Positions 7,062-17,032 of a DNA stretch of 64,000 bases are shown piece by piece. The notes under the pieces are model-generated. The model was not told where the DNA came from. It did no database searches and saw only the letters and a program-made list of their open reading frames with translations. The translations under genes and the position numbers were made by a program. The stretch comes from Anaerotignum sp. MSJ-24 (GTDB lineage Bacteria; Bacillota; Clostridia; Lachnospirales; Anaerotignaceae), in NCBI RefSeq assembly GCF_018918145.1, contig NZ_JAHLPX010000001.1, forward strand, positions 310,001-374,000. The letters are read 5' to 3'. Position 1 is the stretch's first letter; every line of letters starts with the position of its first letter.

Positions 7062-8240
7062 AAGTATCGTTTTAAGTCTTTCGATTGCCTCGATTGTTGC
7101 CTCTCTGCTGCCGAATGATGTAAGTCTGAAATATCCTTCGCCTTCATCGCCGAAGCCTGCTCCGGGAGTACCTACAACCTGAACCTTTTCAAGAAGCATA
7201 TCGAAGAAATCCCATGATTTCATATTATTGGGGCATTTTAACCAGATATAAGGTGAGCAAACGCCGCCGGAGAACCAAACGCCCTTTTCCTTTAAAAGCT
7301 CGCCGATAAGCTTGCCGTTACTCATATAATAATCAATGTTTGCCATTGCTTCCTTAACACCTTCGGGTGAAAGAGCTGCCTCTGCCGCTCTCTGGATAAC
7401 ATAGGGAACACCGTTGAACTTTGTTGCCTGACGTCTTGCCCACATCTTCTGTACGGATTTTCCGTTTACCTCAAGCTCCTTGGGGAAAACTGTCCATGAG
7501 CATCTTGTACCTGTGAAGCCTGCCATCTTTGAGAAGCTGCAAATTTCGATAACACATTCTCTTGCACCTTCAACAGCATATATCGAATGAGGATAATCTC
7601 CTTTTATAAATGCCTCATAAGCAGAGTCGAATATAATAAGTGAGCCGCTCTTCTTTGCAAATGCAATCCATTCGCCGAGCTGTTCCTTATTATATGTTGC
7701 ACCTGTCGGATTGTTAGGTGAGCAGATATAAATTACATAAGGCTTAACCTCAAGTCCGTTCGGCATAGGAAGGAATCCGTTTTCCTGGTTTCCTGAAATA
7801 AGTTCAATCTTTCTTCCGCTCATTATATTGCTGTCCATATATACGGGATATACGGGATCGGGAATAAGAATTGTATTATCTCCGAGAATATCTACGATAT
7901 TTCCGCAGTCGCTCTTTGCACCGTCGCTTACGAAAATTTCGTCTGCGGCAACATCAACGCCGTTTGACGCATAATATTTGGAAATTGCCTCTCTGAGGAA
8001 ATCGTAGCCGTATTCGGGCGGATAACCTCTGAATGTTTCTTTTACTCCCATTTCGTCAACAGCCTTGTGCATTGCATCAATAACTGTTTTTGTAAGCGGA
8101 AGTGTGCAATCGCCGATACCAAGACGGATAATCTTTGCTTCGGGGTGCTCTGCACTGTATTTATTTACTCTTTTTGCGATTTCCGAAAAAAGGTAGCTTT
8201 CCTTTACATTATCAAAGTTATCATTAAGCTTTATATTCAT
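7059..8240 (-). CDS. dapL: LL-diaminopimelate aminotransferase
   Basis: A 393-residue fold-type-I PLP aminotransferase. It converts tetrahydrodipicolinate directly to LL-2,6-diaminopimelate with glutamate as amino donor, bypassing the acylated dap intermediates. Motifs: IRLGIGDCTLPL near the N-terminus, the Y-x-P-x-Y-G segment, CSPNNPTGAT for cofactor contact, and the PLP lysine in SFSKMAGFTGTR. The start is ATG 8240, with AAGGAG nine bases upstream; the ATG at 8258 has no ribosome binding site. The start lies within the 3' end of dapF (17-base overlap), so translation is likely coupled. DapF next door performs the following step of the pathway, which supports the call strongly. Confidence 0.96.
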   Translation of the reverse strand: MNIKLNDNFDNVKESYLFSEIAKRVNKYSAEHPEAKIIRLGIGDCTLPLTKTVIDAMHKAVDEMGVKETFRGYPPEYGYDFLREAISKYYASNGVDVAADEIFVSDGAKSDCGNIVDILGDNTILIPDPVYPVYMDSNIMSGRKIELISGNQENGFLPMPNGLEVKPYVIYICSPNNPTGATYNKEQLGEWIAFAKKSGSLIIFDSAYEAFIKGDYPHSIYAVEGARECVIEICSFSKMAGFTGTRCSWTVFPKELEVNGKSVQKMWARRQATKFNGVPYVIQRAAEAALSPEGVKEAMANIDYYMSNGKLIGELLKEKGVWFSGGVCSPYIWLKCPNNMKSWDFFDMLLEKVQVVGTPGAGFGDEGEGYFRLTSFGSREATIEAIERLKTIL

Positions 8241-9075
8241 ATTCAAACACTCCTTCATATGCCGTTTCCGCTTTTCCTGTCATAAATACCGTACCGTCTT
8301 CGCAGTATCTTATAATAAGGTCGCCGCCGATAAGATGAACGGTAACATCGGTATCCTTTTTGCATATACCGTTAAGGCAGGCAGCAACAACGGTTGCACA
8401 TGTGCCTGTTCCGCAGGCGAAGGTTTCTCCGCTGCCTCTTTCCCATACTCTCATCTGGAGTGTTTTGTCGTCAATCACCTTAACAAATTCGGTATTTACT
8501 CTTTCGGGGAAAATGCTGAGGTTTTCAAAATCGGGGCCGATTTTTTCAAGGTCAAGGCTGTCCACATCATCAACAAAGCATACGGCATGCGGATTTCCCA
8601 TTGAAACGGCTGTAAGCTTATATTCCTTGCCGTTTACCATGACGGGCTTGTTAATCATTATATCGTCCGAAATTACGGGAATTTCCTTAGGCTCAAGTAT
8701 TGCCTTGCCCATATCCACGCAGATTGTGTCTGCCTTTCCGTTAACTATATTAAGCTTAAGCTTTTTAATTCCGCTGAGTGTTTCAACAGTGATGTCTGTT
8801 TTGTTTACAATACCCTTATCATAAAGATATTTGCCGACACAGCGTATGCCGTTTCCGCACATTTTTCCTTCACTGCCGTCTGCGTTGAACATTCTCATCT
8901 TTGCGTCCGCAACGTCCGAATGGCATATCATTATAAGTCCGTCCGAACCGACAGAGAAATGTCTGGGTGAAACGGCAATAGAAATTTCGCCGGGATTTTC
9001 AAGCTCTTTTTCCATGCAGTTTACATACACATAATCGTTACCAATACCGTGCATTTTAGTAAAATTAATTTTCAT
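8224..9075 (-). CDS. dapF: Diaminopimelate epimerase
   Basis: A 283-residue cofactor-independent epimerase that interconverts LL- and meso-diaminopimelate for lysine and peptidoglycan. Both catalytic cysteines are visible in their normal contexts, MCGNGIRC (residues near 75) and GETFACGTGTCATV (near 220), along with MHGIGNDYVYV at the N-terminus. The start is ATG 9075, with a G-rich GGGGG site seven bases upstream. It lies between pyrG (37 bases upstream) and dapL (overlapping), with no terminator on either side, so the three genes probably form one transcript. Confidence 0.97.
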   Translation of the reverse strand: MKINFTKMHGIGNDYVYVNCMEKELENPGEISIAVSPRHFSVGSDGLIMICHSDVADAKMRMFNADGSEGKMCGNGIRCVGKYLYDKGIVNKTDITVETLSGIKKLKLNIVNGKADTICVDMGKAILEPKEIPVISDDIMINKPVMVNGKEYKLTAVSMGNPHAVCFVDDVDSLDLEKIGPDFENLSIFPERVNTEFVKVIDDKTLQMRVWERGSGETFACGTGTCATVVAACLNGICKKDTDVTVHLIGGDLIIRYCEDGTVFMTGKAETAYEGVFEYEYKA

Positions 9076-9112
9076 TATGCAACCCCCGTTCTGTCAAAAA
9101 ATTTTGTCTTTA

Positions 9113-10747
<1,635 letters not shown>

Positions 10748-10770
10748 TTAATTATTATTTAGTACAATAT

Positions 10771-10808
10771 TTAAAAAATATCCACAGGCATAAATTTTAA
10801 AAGCCTGT
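10771..10808 (-). terminator. Terminator-like hairpin in the pyrG leader
   Basis: On the minus strand ACAGGC/GCCTGT with a 13-base AT-rich loop is followed by GGATATTTTTT. It is about 60 bases before the pyrG start and downstream of the promoter at 10888-10916, so it would act as an attenuator of pyrG. Confidence 0.55.
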
Positions 10809-10819
10809 TTCACAAACGA

Positions 10820-10867
10820 AGGGCACTCATCCCGTATGAGTTTTAACCTATATAGGATGAACGCCCT
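10820..10867. repeat. Long imperfect inverted repeat in the pyrG leader
   Basis: The arms GGGCACTCATCC (10821-10832) and GGATGAACGCCC (10854-10865) pair with a single mismatch region and a 21-base loop. It lies between the promoter and the terminator-like hairpin. Confidence 0.6.
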
Positions 10868-10887
10868 CTTTTTCAATACTCTAAAAT

Positions 10888-10916
10888 AGATTAACACTAC
10901 AACCGAATGCTGTCAA
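10888..10916 (-). promoter_or_regulatory. SigmaA-type promoter for pyrG-dapF-dapL
   Basis: TTGACA (10916-10911), a 17-base spacer and TAATCT (10893-10888) on the minus strand. The implied leader is about 170 bases long. Confidence 0.65.
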
Positions 10917-10994
10917 TACAGATTGCGACAAATTGATACAAAATTTTTTGGACCATGTTTGTACAGCCAACCTACTTTGCCGAAAAATAAAATA

Positions 10995-12182
10995 TCAACT
11001 GCATTCATTACACCATTGCTGATATTCGTCCAATCTTTCAATAAATCCTGAAAATTCCGGAACAGTAAAATCCAATTCTTTATATTTTACAGAATATATA
11101 ATTCCTTTATTAATCAGCTGTGCTCTTGATGTTGAAATTGAATTAACACTCTTATGAAGATTTTTTGCAATGTTGGAAATTGCACACGGCAATTCACCGC
11201 ATTTAACCATAGCAAAAATAAATTTTTTGTCACTTTCGGCACATCTTTCATATCTTGATTTAAAAAATCCCGTATCCAGTAATTTAAAAAATGTATCAAC
11301 ATTATTGTCTACATCTTCTCCGGATATTAGATTGCCTTTTTTCTGTGCATATACAATCTGGCATAATTGCTGAATAAAAAACGGATAGCCCTTCGTTATT
11401 GATATTATTTTATTTATTGCCTCTTCCGTATACGAGGTTTTAAATTTTTTTGCAGGCTCGGTAACAGCTTTTTTAGACTGTTCAAAATTCAGCGAACCAA
11501 TTACCTTATATAAAAATAATCTTTCCGAATATGACTTTGCATCCGAAAGCATTTTATATATCTTCGGCAAACCTGCACCTATAATCATTACAGGATAACC
11601 AAGCTGGTTTGCGCGGTGCAATGCAGCTATTAAAGCACTTAATTCATTTTGCTTCATATACTGTATTTCATCAATAAAAAAACAAATCGGTATTTCCGTT
11701 TTATAGGCAACCTCTCCGATTGTCGTAAATACCTCTGTCAGGCTTTGTGTAAGGTTATTTGAGGTATACAGCTCCCTTTCCTGCAAAGAAAGAGAAAAAG
11801 TATTATCATTGGGATTAAATGAAAGAACCAAAGACTTAATCGCATCTAACGGTTTTTGAATTAAGTACTTAAACTTCTCTTTTGTGCTTATCTTTCTTAA
11901 AAATGCCTGTGAACATTCCGCTATCTGAGATATAAAATCATTTCTTTCTTCTATTTCGATATGCTTGCAGAATATTTCTTTTTCTTCCGCACTTTCCTGC
12001 AATTTATTTATAAGAACCGTTTTTCCTACGCCTCTCAATCCGCTGAATATAACGGACTGAATTGGCACATTCATTTTTAAAGCGTCAAACATCTCGTTTA
12101 CACTTTCAATATCTTCATCTCTGCCGGCAATATACATCGGCATAAGTCCTGCTCCGGGACGATAAGGATTTATTTTAAACAT
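10995..12182 (-). CDS. AAA/STAND-like ATPase with C-terminal winged helix
   Basis: A 395-residue ATPase. The Walker A motif GLRGVGKT is at residues 48-55 and the Walker B segment ICFFIDEIQYM near residue 170, with an IIGAGLPKIY sensor-like stretch and a downstream helical region. The last about 80 residues (CAISNIAKNLHKSVNSIS) look like a winged-helix DNA-binding fold. This is the layout of the archaeal-type ATPase family widespread in bacteria. The role is unknown; a sensor, transcription or chromosome-associated function is only a guess. It starts at ATG 12182 with GAGGTG upstream and a clear promoter of its own. It has no evident operon partner. Confidence 0.8.
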   Translation of the reverse strand: MFKINPYRPGAGLMPMYIAGRDEDIESVNEMFDALKMNVPIQSVIFSGLRGVGKTVLINKLQESAEEKEIFCKHIEIEERNDFISQIAECSQAFLRKISTKEKFKYLIQKPLDAIKSLVLSFNPNDNTFSLSLQERELYTSNNLTQSLTEVFTTIGEVAYKTEIPICFFIDEIQYMKQNELSALIAALHRANQLGYPVMIIGAGLPKIYKMLSDAKSYSERLFLYKVIGSLNFEQSKKAVTEPAKKFKTSYTEEAINKIISITKGYPFFIQQLCQIVYAQKKGNLISGEDVDNNVDTFFKLLDTGFFKSRYERCAESDKKFIFAMVKCGELPCAISNIAKNLHKSVNSISTSRAQLINKGIIYSVKYKELDFTVPEFSGFIERLDEYQQWCNECS

Positions 12183-12200
12183 TAAATCACCTCTGATTAT

Positions 12201-12228
12201 ATTATACCATTTTTTCCGCTTATATCAA
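12201..12228 (-). promoter_or_regulatory. SigmaA-type promoter for the AAA ATPase
   Basis: TTGATA (12228-12223), a 16-base spacer and a perfect TATAAT (12206-12201) on the minus strand, about 20 bases before the start codon. Confidence 0.75.
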
Positions 12229-12398
12229 TCATCTTACGCATATTACCGCAAAATAAATCCTATAAGTACCTATAACTTCTTAGTAAAACATAAAGCTCAT
12301 AAAAAGAAAAATATGCGCATTTCAGCAATCTGTCCATATTGTAAACACACCTGTTTTTAGAATTTTGAAATTTTTTAAAACTTTTTTAATAAAAATGA

Positions 12399-12427
12399 TT
12401 GACAATACTTAATTTAGGTGATAAACT
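12399..12427 (+). promoter_or_regulatory. Candidate promoter for glutamine synthetase
   Basis: TTGACA (12399-12404), a 17-base spacer and TAAACT (12422-12427). An alternative further upstream is TTGAAA (12365-12370) with TAATAA 16 bases later. The choice matters, because only the upstream start would include the first hairpin of the leader in the RNA. Confidence 0.55.
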
Positions 12428-12490
12428 AACCTCAGTTTTGAGTTATAGCAAAGGCGCTATGGATAATATCCGTAGTGCCTTTATTTTTTG
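12423..12490 (+). promoter_or_regulatory. Attenuator-like leader of glutamine synthetase with a hexaloop hairpin
   Basis: A 5-bp hairpin ATAGC/GCTAT (12445-12460) has the hexaloop AAAGGC. The loop and 3' arm are also the 5' arm of a terminator, AAAGGCGCTA/TAGTGCCTTT (12450-12482), followed by ATTTTTTG. The two structures exclude each other. A possible preceding hairpin AAACT/AGTTT (12423-12438) also has a six-base loop, AACCTC. In ANTAR-controlled leaders the loops carry A at position 1 and G at position 4; the second hairpin fits, the first has C at position 4. Confidence 0.6.
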
Positions 12491-12535
12491 CTCATTATCA
12501 AATATATGAATAATAATAGAAAAGGAGCGACGCTT

Positions 12536-14620
12536 ATGGGTATGACAGAATTATTTGGATCAATGGTATTCAATGACAAAGTTATGGAGGCAAGACTTCC
12601 CAAGGAAACATACAAGGCAATGCAGAAAACAATCAAGGACGGCCTTCCTCTTGATATAGGGGTAGCAAACGTAGTAGCCAATGCCATGAAGGACTGGGCA
12701 ATAGAAAAAGGTGCAACACATTTCACACACTGGTTTCAGCCTATGACAGGTATCACTGCTGAAAAGCACGACAGCTTCATCTCACCCAAGGGTGACGGAG
12801 TCATCATGGAGTTCTCAGGCAAGGAGCTTGTTAAAGGCGAGCCCGATGCTTCTTCTTTCCCCTCAGGCGGATTAAGAGCAACATTCGAGGCAAGAGGCTA
12901 TACAGCATGGGACCCCACATCATATGCTTTCATTAAAGGAAACACACTTTGTATTCCCACAGCTTTCTGCTCATACAGCGGCGAAGCTCTTGACAAAAAA
13001 ACACCTCTTCTTCGTTCAATGGAATATATTAATAAGGAAGCAATGCGAATCCTTAAGCTTTTCGGAAACGAAGATGTAACATCGATTAAGACAACAGTAG
13101 GTCCCGAACAGGAATATTTCCTTGTTCCCAAAGAACTCTACGATCAGAGAAAAGACCTTATTTATACAGGCAGAACACTTTTCGGAGCAAAGGCTCCCAA
13201 GGGACAGGAGCTTGATGACCACTACTTCGGTACAATCAAGGACAGAGTTGCAGCTTACATGGCAGACCTCAACGAAGAGCTTTGGAAGCTCGGCGTTCTC
13301 GCAAAGACAGAGCATAACGAGGTTGCTCCCGCACAGCACGAGCTTGCTCCTATCTTCTCAACAACAAACATCGCAACAGACCACAACCAGCTTACAATGG
13401 AAATCATGCAGAAGGTTGCAAAGAAACATGACCTTGTTTGCCTTCTCCATGAAAAACCTTTTGACGGCGTAAACGGTTCAGGTAAACATAACAACTGGTC
13501 ACTTTCAACAAACACAGGAGTAAACCTTCTTGAGCCCGGTGCAACACCTTACGAAAACGCACAGTTCTTACTTTTCCTCTGTGCAATCATCAAGGGTGTT
13601 GACGAATATCAGGATCTTCTCAGAGTTTCTGTTGCAACAGCCGGAAACGACCACAGACTCGGTGCTAACGAAGCACCTCCGGCAATCGTTTCTGTATTTC
13701 TCGGTGACGAGCTTTACGAAATTCTCGAATCAATCAAAAACGGTACTCTTTACAACGGCAAGGAAGCAGAAAAGCTTGAAATCGGCGTAGACATTCTTCC
13801 TCCTTTCCCTAAGGACAACACAGACCGTAACAGAACTTCACCCTTCGCTTTCACAGGAAACAAGTTTGAATTCCGTATGGTTGGTTCAACACTTTCAATC
13901 TCAGGCCCTAACTTCATTCTTAACACAGTATTCGGTAAGGAATTCCAGTTATTTGCCGACGAGCTTGAAAAAGCAACAGACTTCAAGAAGGCTCTTCACG
14001 ACATCATTGTTAAGACAATTACAGAGCATGAAAGAATCCTCTTCAACGGCAACGGCTATGACGATTCATGGATTGAAGAAGCAGAAAAGAGAGGCTTACT
14101 TAACCTTAAGACAACACCTGACTGCCTCCCCTACTTCATCAAAGAGAAAAACATCAAGCTCTTTACAGAGGCTCATGTTCTTACAGAAACAGAAATCTTC
14201 TCACGTTATGAGATCATTCTTGAAAGCTACTGCAAGGTAATCGGTATCGAAGCAAACACAATGCTTGACATGGCTAAGAAGGACATTCTTCCTGCCGTAT
14301 CGGCTTACTCAAAGGAGCTTGCAGACACAGCTATTGCAAAGCATTCACTCATCAAGGATTGTGCTTGCAGCTACGAAGAAGAAATCGTAAAAGAAATTTC
14401 AGAGCTTACTTCAGAGCTTTACAAGGCTGTTAAAGCACTTGAGGACGCAGTTGACAAAGCAACAGAATCTGACGTATTAAAACTTGCTTTATACTACAAG
14501 GACGTTATTATTCCCGCTATGGACGCAGTAAGAACACCTGCCGACAAGCTTGAGCTTATTACAGCTAAGAAATACTGGCCTTTCCCTACATACGGCGATC
14601 TCTTATTCGGCGTAAGATAA
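12536..14620 (+). CDS. glnN: Glutamine synthetase type III
   Basis: A 694-residue enzyme, the length typical of GSIII (GSI is about 450). It makes glutamine from glutamate, ammonia and ATP. Visible motifs include [35 protein letters not shown] (the GSIII signature), KHNNWSLST and [14 protein letters not shown], matching the family's catalytic blocks. The start is ATG 12536, with AGGAG eight bases upstream; an in-frame TTG at 12488 lies in the T run of the leader terminator and is unlikely. Codon use is strongly biased (ACA for Thr, CTT/CTC for Leu), suggesting high expression. It heads a run with ammonium transporter and glutamate synthase genes, the complete GS-GOGAT route. Confidence 0.97.
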   Translation: MGMTELFGSMVFNDKVMEARLPKETYKAMQKTIKDGLPLDIGVANVVANAMKDWAIEKGATHFTHWFQPMTGITAEKHDSFISPKGDGVIMEFSGKELVKGEPDASSFPSGGLRATFEARGYTAWDPTSYAFIKGNTLCIPTAFCSYSGEALDKKTPLLRSMEYINKEAMRILKLFGNEDVTSIKTTVGPEQEYFLVPKELYDQRKDLIYTGRTLFGAKAPKGQELDDHYFGTIKDRVAAYMADLNEELWKLGVLAKTEHNEVAPAQHELAPIFSTTNIATDHNQLTMEIMQKVAKKHDLVCLLHEKPFDGVNGSGKHNNWSLSTNTGVNLLEPGATPYENAQFLLFLCAIIKGVDEYQDLLRVSVATAGNDHRLGANEAPPAIVSVFLGDELYEILESIKNGTLYNGKEAEKLEIGVDILPPFPKDNTDRNRTSPFAFTGNKFEFRMVGSTLSISGPNFILNTVFGKEFQLFADELEKATDFKKALHDIIVKTITEHERILFNGNGYDDSWIEEAEKRGLLNLKTTPDCLPYFIKEKNIKLFTEAHVLTETEIFSRYEIILESYCKVIGIEANTMLDMAKKDILPAVSAYSKELADTAIAKHSLIKDCACSYEEEIVKEISELTSELYKAVKALEDAVDKATESDVLKLALYYKDVIIPAMDAVRTPADKLELITAKKYWPFPTYGDLLFGVR

Positions 14621-14643
14621 TCAAAAAACAAAGCTTATTCTTT

Positions 14644-14676
14644 CGGGAGCGGATGACTGTCGGGACTCCGCTTCCG
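14644..14676 (+). terminator. Hairpin after glutamine synthetase
   Basis: GGGAGCGGA/TCCGCTTCC forms a 9-bp stem with one G-U pair about 25 bases after the stop codon. It has no strong T run, so it may be an RNA-stabilising hairpin instead of a terminator. Confidence 0.45.
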
Positions 14677-14692
14677 ATGCTAAAGAAATATC

Positions 14693-14786
14693 AAGACCTT
14701 AAGGGCTCTGCCCTTAAACCCGACACCCTTTAAAAAGGGTGTACCTAAACTTTGATTAACTACATTCTGACGAATGTAGTTAGGGA
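14693..14786 (+). repeat. Module-C repeat, best-preserved copy
   Basis: Three consecutive hairpins are seen: AAGGGCTCTGCCCTT, ACACCCTTTAAAAAGGGTGT (perfect) and AACTACATTC/GAATGTAGTT. The order and spacing match the copies at 945, 1077, 4950 and 6739. Confidence 0.75.
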
Positions 14787-14795
14787 AAAATTAAA

Positions 14796-15077
14796 ATTAA
14801 TTCTCCCAACTTGAACACACCTAAAGTATAAAAACCGTTAAAAATCGAGCAGTATTCCTGCGAGATTTAGGTTTTTCAGTAACTCGTGCGTGTCCGGAAA
14901 GGAGGGAGCACGAGGGAGGACAGCGTTGGTCATGACTTTTGCAAACAAAAGCAACTCCGTTGCCGCACCGTCTTGTGCGGTCAGTATTCGCAATTCTAAG
15001 CGCGTCCTCCCTCGCAAAACAACCCTGCGACTTGTAAAGCCGCAAATTAATTTTGTAGAATTGCGATTGGCAATAAA
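14796..15077. repeat. Module A structured repeat, copy 2, with nested module B
   Basis: It is nearly identical to 6840-7061 across about 190 bases but carries an extra block, 14928-14982, between GAGGGAGGAC and its complementary arm GTCCTCCCTC, that is, inside the main hairpin loop. It lies between the glutamine synthetase and ammonium transporter genes and ends with an ATTGC/GCAAT hairpin. Confidence 0.75.
14928..14982. repeat. Module B, copy 2, nested in module A
   Basis: GGTCATGACTTTTGC at the left and CTTGTGCGGTC at the right match the ends of 5005-5061 in reverse complement. The internal hairpins GCTTTTG/CAAAAGC-type and CCGCAC/GTGCGG are kept while loops have diverged. Confidence 0.65.
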
Positions 15078-15150
15078 GTATGCATAATTTTAAAACGCAA
15101 TTATCACATAATTTATGACATAATTTTTTTGACAGAAAGAAGGAATGACA

Positions 15151-16872
15151 ATGGATTTTACAGAATTATTCTCAGACGTAAACACCATGTGGGTGCTCAT
15201 CGGAGCAGCACTGGTATTCTTTATGCAGGCCGGCTTTGCAATGGTCGAAACAGGCTTCACAAGAGCTAAAAACGCCGGCAACATAATTATGAAAAACCTC
15301 ATGGACTTCAGTATCGGTACTCCACTCTTCTGGATTGTCGGCTTCGGCATTATGTTCGGCTCGGCAAGCAACTTCTTCGGAGGAATCGATTTATTTACAA
15401 GAGGCGATTATTCGGCAATACTTCCCGAAGGTGTTACATTCTTCTCATATTTCATCTTCCAGACAGTTTTCTGTGCAACAGCAGCTACAATCGTTTCCGG
15501 TTCAATGGCTGAAAGAACAAAATTCAGTGCTTACTGCTGTTATTCAGCTATCATAAGCCTTATCATCTATCCCGTAAGCGGTCACTGGATCTGGGGCGGC
15601 GGCTGGCTTTCACAGCTCGGTTTCCACGATTTTGCCGGTTCAACAGCAGTTCATATGCTCGGCGGCGTTTGTGCCTTCATCGGTGCTAAAATGCTTGGTC
15701 CCCGTATCGGTAAATACGACAAAAAAGGCAACTCAAAAGCTATTCCCGGACATTCAATTACTCTCGGCGCACTCGGTTGCTTCATTCTCTGGTTCTGCTG
15801 GTTCGGTTTCAACGGCGGTTCAACAGTATCAATGACAAACGGCTCAGCCGCTCTTGCCGGAAAAGTATTCTTCAACACAAACCTCGCTGCTGCGACAGCT
15901 ACGGTAACAGTAATGATTTTAACATGGTGCCTTTACAAAAAACCCGATGTTTCCATGACTCTTAACGGTTCACTCGCCGGTCTTGTTGCTATCACAGCAG
16001 GCTGCGACGTTGTAAATCCTTGGGCAGCAGCTATCATCGGTATCATTGCAGGTCTTGCAGTTGTAGGTGCTATCGAATTTATCGACAAAAAGCTCAAAAT
16101 TGATGACCCCGTAGGTGCATGCGGTGTTCATCTTGTAAACGGTGCTTTAGGTACAATATTAACAGGTGTCTTCTGCTCTAACGCTTCTCTCGAAGCAATG
16201 GGCATGACAAGAATCCAGTTCTTCGGCGTACAGCTTCTCGGTGTTGTTTCAACAATCATCTGGGGTGCAATCGCAATAACAATCACATTCACAATCATTA
16301 AGAAAACAATCGGTCTTCGTGTTACACCCGAAGAAGAAATTCAGGGACTTGACCTTCCCGAACATGGTCTTGTATCTGCATATGCAGACTTCATGCCTGC
16401 TATTCCTCAGATTGATGCAGACAGCGATTATACTCCCGTTCTCGGCGATGTTCCCGTTGACGAGGCTATTCCGGTTCAGCTTAAAACAGACAAGAAGGTT
16501 TATGCTCCCGGCGATGTAAAGATGACTAAGGTTGAAATGCTTATCAAGCAGGAAAGATTTGAAGCTCTTAAGAACGCATTAATGGCAATCGGTATCACAG
16601 GTATGACAGTAACTCATGTTCAGGGCTGCGGTGCTCAGAAAGGCAAACCCGAATATTATCGTGGTGTTATGCAGGAGGTTACTCTCCTTCCTAAGGTACA
16701 GGTTGAGGTTGTTATCTGCAAGGTACCTGTTAAAACAGTTATTGATACAGCTAAGAAGGTTCTTTACACAGGACACATCGGCGACGGTAAGATTTTCGTA
16801 TACGATGTAGAGAATGTAATTAAGGTTCGTACAGGCGAGGAAGGCTTCGATGCCCTTCAGGACGTTGAATAA
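15151..16872 (+). CDS. amt: Ammonium transporter fused to a P-II signalling domain
   Basis: A 573-residue fusion. The first about 400 residues are an Amt/Mep channel with multiple membrane segments; landmarks are FMQAGFAMVETGF near the N-terminus, GHWIWGGGWL, and histidine-containing FAGSTAVHMLGG and GVHLVNGALGT. A linker of about 50 residues leads to a P-II (GlnB/GlnK) domain from about residue 457: VEMLIKQERFEALKNAL, the T-loop with GCGAQKGKPEYYRG (Tyr near 503 at the site uridylylated in other P-II proteins) and the B-loop TGHIGDGKIFVY. In separate proteins P-II plugs the Amt pore in response to 2-oxoglutarate, ATP and ADP; here the gate would be tethered. The start is ATG 15151, with AAGGA six bases upstream; the ATG at 15145 is too close to it. 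It lies between glnN and gltB. Confidence 0.95.
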   Translation: MDFTELFSDVNTMWVLIGAALVFFMQAGFAMVETGFTRAKNAGNIIMKNLMDFSIGTPLFWIVGFGIMFGSASNFFGGIDLFTRGDYSAILPEGVTFFSYFIFQTVFCATAATIVSGSMAERTKFSAYCCYSAIISLIIYPVSGHWIWGGGWLSQLGFHDFAGSTAVHMLGGVCAFIGAKMLGPRIGKYDKKGNSKAIPGHSITLGALGCFILWFCWFGFNGGSTVSMTNGSAALAGKVFFNTNLAAATATVTVMILTWCLYKKPDVSMTLNGSLAGLVAITAGCDVVNPWAAAIIGIIAGLAVVGAIEFIDKKLKIDDPVGACGVHLVNGALGTILTGVFCSNASLEAMGMTRIQFFGVQLLGVVSTIIWGAIAITITFTIIKKTIGLRVTPEEEIQGLDLPEHGLVSAYADFMPAIPQIDADSDYTPVLGDVPVDEAIPVQLKTDKKVYAPGDVKMTKVEMLIKQERFEALKNALMAIGITGMTVTHVQGCGAQKGKPEYYRGVMQEVTLLPKVQVEVVICKVPVKTVIDTAKKVLYTGHIGDGKIFVYDVENVIKVRTGEEGFDALQDVE

Positions 16873-16926
16873 AGCGAATCTTGTAAACTACAAGCCTTAA
16901 ACACTTGAAACAAAAAGCGTAGGATA

Positions 16927-16996
16927 ATAAGTCAAAGAAATAAGCAAAAGGTGCACCTAATTAAATAGTCTGAATGACTTATCGTGTACCTTTTGC
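16927..16996 (+). terminator. Terminator or attenuator before gltB
   Basis: A 13-bp stem, GCAAAAGGTGCAC (16944-16956) with GTGTACCTTTTGC (16984-16996), one G-U pair, is followed by AATTTTCTAT. ATAAGTC (16927-16933) is fully complementary to GACTTAT (16976-16982) in its loop, so an alternative fold is possible. It lies about 70 bases after amt and 36 bases before gltB. Confidence 0.65.
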
Positions 16997-17032
16997 AATT
17001 TTCTATATTCAGTAAGTTAGGGGTTGCAATTT

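Noticed and set aside
6881-7147. Minus-strand frame shared by both module-A copies (also at 14821-15045)
   Set aside because: The similarity is explained by the repeat itself. There is no ribosome binding site, one copy runs into dapL coding sequence in a wrong frame, and long hairpins occupy the sequence.
12488-12535. In-frame TTG start 16 codons upstream for glutamine synthetase
   Set aside because: It lies in the T run of the leader terminator and has no ribosome binding site, while ATG 12536 has AGGAG at the right distance.
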